Assembly: GCA_003149835.1 (NCBI GenBank)
Contig: QAMX01000133.1
Span: 1 to 7,254 of the forward strand
Direction: 5' to 3'
DNA: 7,254 nucleotides
Source of the DNA: Clostridiales bacterium
Lineage (GTDB): Bacteria; Bacillota; Clostridia; Oscillospirales; QAMX01
Part shown: piece by piece, positions 6,393 through 7,254 of the stretch
How the letters are laid out: each line of letters starts with the position of its first letter
How positions within the stretch are numbered: position 1 is the stretch's first letter
Notes under the pieces: model-generated
What the model was told of the DNA's origin: nothing
Seen by the model: the letters and a program-made list of their open reading frames with translations, nothing else
The model's database searches: none
Position numbers and translations under genes: made by a program

Positions 6393-7254
6393 TTACGGGG
6401 CGGAGGGGTTCAGCACCTCCGACAGCGACTCGGCGAACAGGCTGCCGGCTAAGATCGCTTCCCCGAGCGAATTGCCGTTGGCGCCGACCTCGACGATCAT
6501 CGCGCCTTTTGCGGAGAATTGGTTATAGCTCGACCGCGTCAGCTTGATGGGGCGGGCGAGCGTCGGATAACGCTCGGCCATCTGTTCCTGAACGCGCAGC
6601 GCCAGCTTGAAATTCTCCTGCCAATGCGGATGGTCGCCGGCGGCGGCGTCCGTGCCGATGACGAGCATGACCTGCGCGGATGTCTGTCCGTCCACATCGG
6701 CGACGAGCTTGTATTTCTGCGAGTCAGGCTGGTTCAGCGCGTCGCGGTGGACGTCAATGACGACTTCGATGGACGGATACTGCTCAATATACGCCTGTAC
6801 CGAGGCGAGAGAGCGCTTATAGGCCCCCGTATAGGAGGGAGAATCGTACAGAGCCGTATCGTGGATGACGCCGATACCGTGAGCGCGGAGAACGTCGGCG
6901 ATCTCTTCTCCTACGCGCACGACGTTATAGTCGGGATCTTCACAGCGGTCGGAGGCGTCCGTTTCGTATGTATCGAGCGGGCCGGGCGTGTACGCTTCGC
7001 AGGTATGCGTGTGATAAATCAAAACCTGCGGGCGCGCTGACGGCGCGGACAACGCCAGCGGTTCGGCAAGCAGCGACGCAAGGTCAAGCGTTTTGCCGCT
7101 GCCGTTTAAGACATATACATTGCGCCATGTGTCATAGCCGTATGGGCTTGCCGGGGCGATCGTCAATTCACGGACGCTGTCGGCCGGAGACGGGTCAAAA
7201 ATCCGCGAGAGCAGTCCGCCGGACAGACGGCTGTTGGAGGGAAAATCCAGACCC
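6393..7254 (-). CDS. spoIIP: SpoIIP-family sporulation peptidoglycan hydrolase, 5' end outside window
   Basis: The 286 C-terminal residues are in the window; the frame stays open to the right edge, so the start, and the membrane anchor expected at the N-terminus, lie outside. SpoIIP is an amidase and endopeptidase that, with SpoIID and SpoIIM, trims the septal wall during engulfment in endospore formation. Numbering within the visible part, family blocks are LIYHTHTCEAY (78-88, with H81 and E86), VVRVGEEIADVLRAHGI (111-127), IDVHRDAL (166-173, with H169), SSYNQFSAKGAMIVEVG (241-257, with E255) and NSLGEA (261-266). The histidines and E255 match the Zn-binding and catalytic positions of this amidase-like fold. 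TTG at 7166 could be read as a start, but coding-like sequence continues upstream, so an internal start is unlikely. In bacilli gpr often lies upstream; that region is not visible. The gene ends at its own strong terminator. Confidence 0.93.
   Translation of the reverse strand, partial: GLDFPSNSRLSGGLLSRIFDPSPADSVRELTIAPASPYGYDTWRNVYVLNGSGKTLDLASLLAEPLALSAPSARPQVLIYHTHTCEAYTPGPLDTYETDASDRCEDPDYNVVRVGEEIADVLRAHGIGVIHDTALYDSPSYTGAYKRSLASVQAYIEQYPSIEVVIDVHRDALNQPDSQKYKLVADVDGQTSAQVMLVIGTDAAAGDHPHWQENFKLALRVQEQMAERYPTLARPIKLTRSSYNQFSAKGAMIVEVGANGNSLGEAILAGSLFAESLSEVLNPSAP

Noticed and set aside
5276..6547. 423-codon plus-strand open frame across the start of secA, its promoter and the end of spoIIP
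   Set aside because: It runs through a promoter and a terminator hairpin, its product is of mixed low complexity, and the minus-strand genes explain the coding parts.

Overview
The window is a GC-rich stretch in which every gene I can support lies on the minus strand, so gene order in the direction of transcription runs from the right edge to the left. A SpoIIP-type sporulation hydrolase and a SecA with a Clostridia-like insertion and SEC-C tail point to an anaerobic, endospore-forming Firmicute of the class Clostridia. The Oscillospiraceae/Ruminococcaceae are plausible given the base composition, but that is inference.

Layout in transcription order: (1) 7254-6393, C-terminal part of a SpoIIP-family peptidoglycan hydrolase, its start outside the window, closed by a strong hairpin terminator (6313-6368). 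(2) 6392-6005, a 388-base gap with that terminator, a promoter with tandem TATAAT boxes, and a roughly 190-base GC-rich leader. (3) 6004-3230, secA, complete, 924 codons. (4) 3229-2963, inverted repeats that may end secA, then a near-consensus sigma-A promoter. (5) 2962-2723, a 79-residue membrane-anchored protein whose tail is almost only Asp, Glu and Cys, followed by an 18-bp perfect-dyad terminator (2644-2685). (6) 2537-1533, a radical SAM enzyme of unknown substrate without a visible SPASM domain. (7) 1327-1, a cytoplasmic Cys-type sulfatase whose C-terminus runs off the window.

The genes do not form one operon: terminators and promoters split them into at least three units (spoIIP; secA; the small protein). 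No convincing promoter is visible for the radical SAM gene or the sulfatase. SpoIIP and SecA are core functions. The left half is accessory-like and holds the points of interest: the Cys/Asp-rich microprotein next to a radical SAM enzyme, and a Cys-type sulfatase, which needs formylglycine maturation, just downstream of that enzyme. No RNA gene, mobile element, CRISPR array or phage feature was seen.
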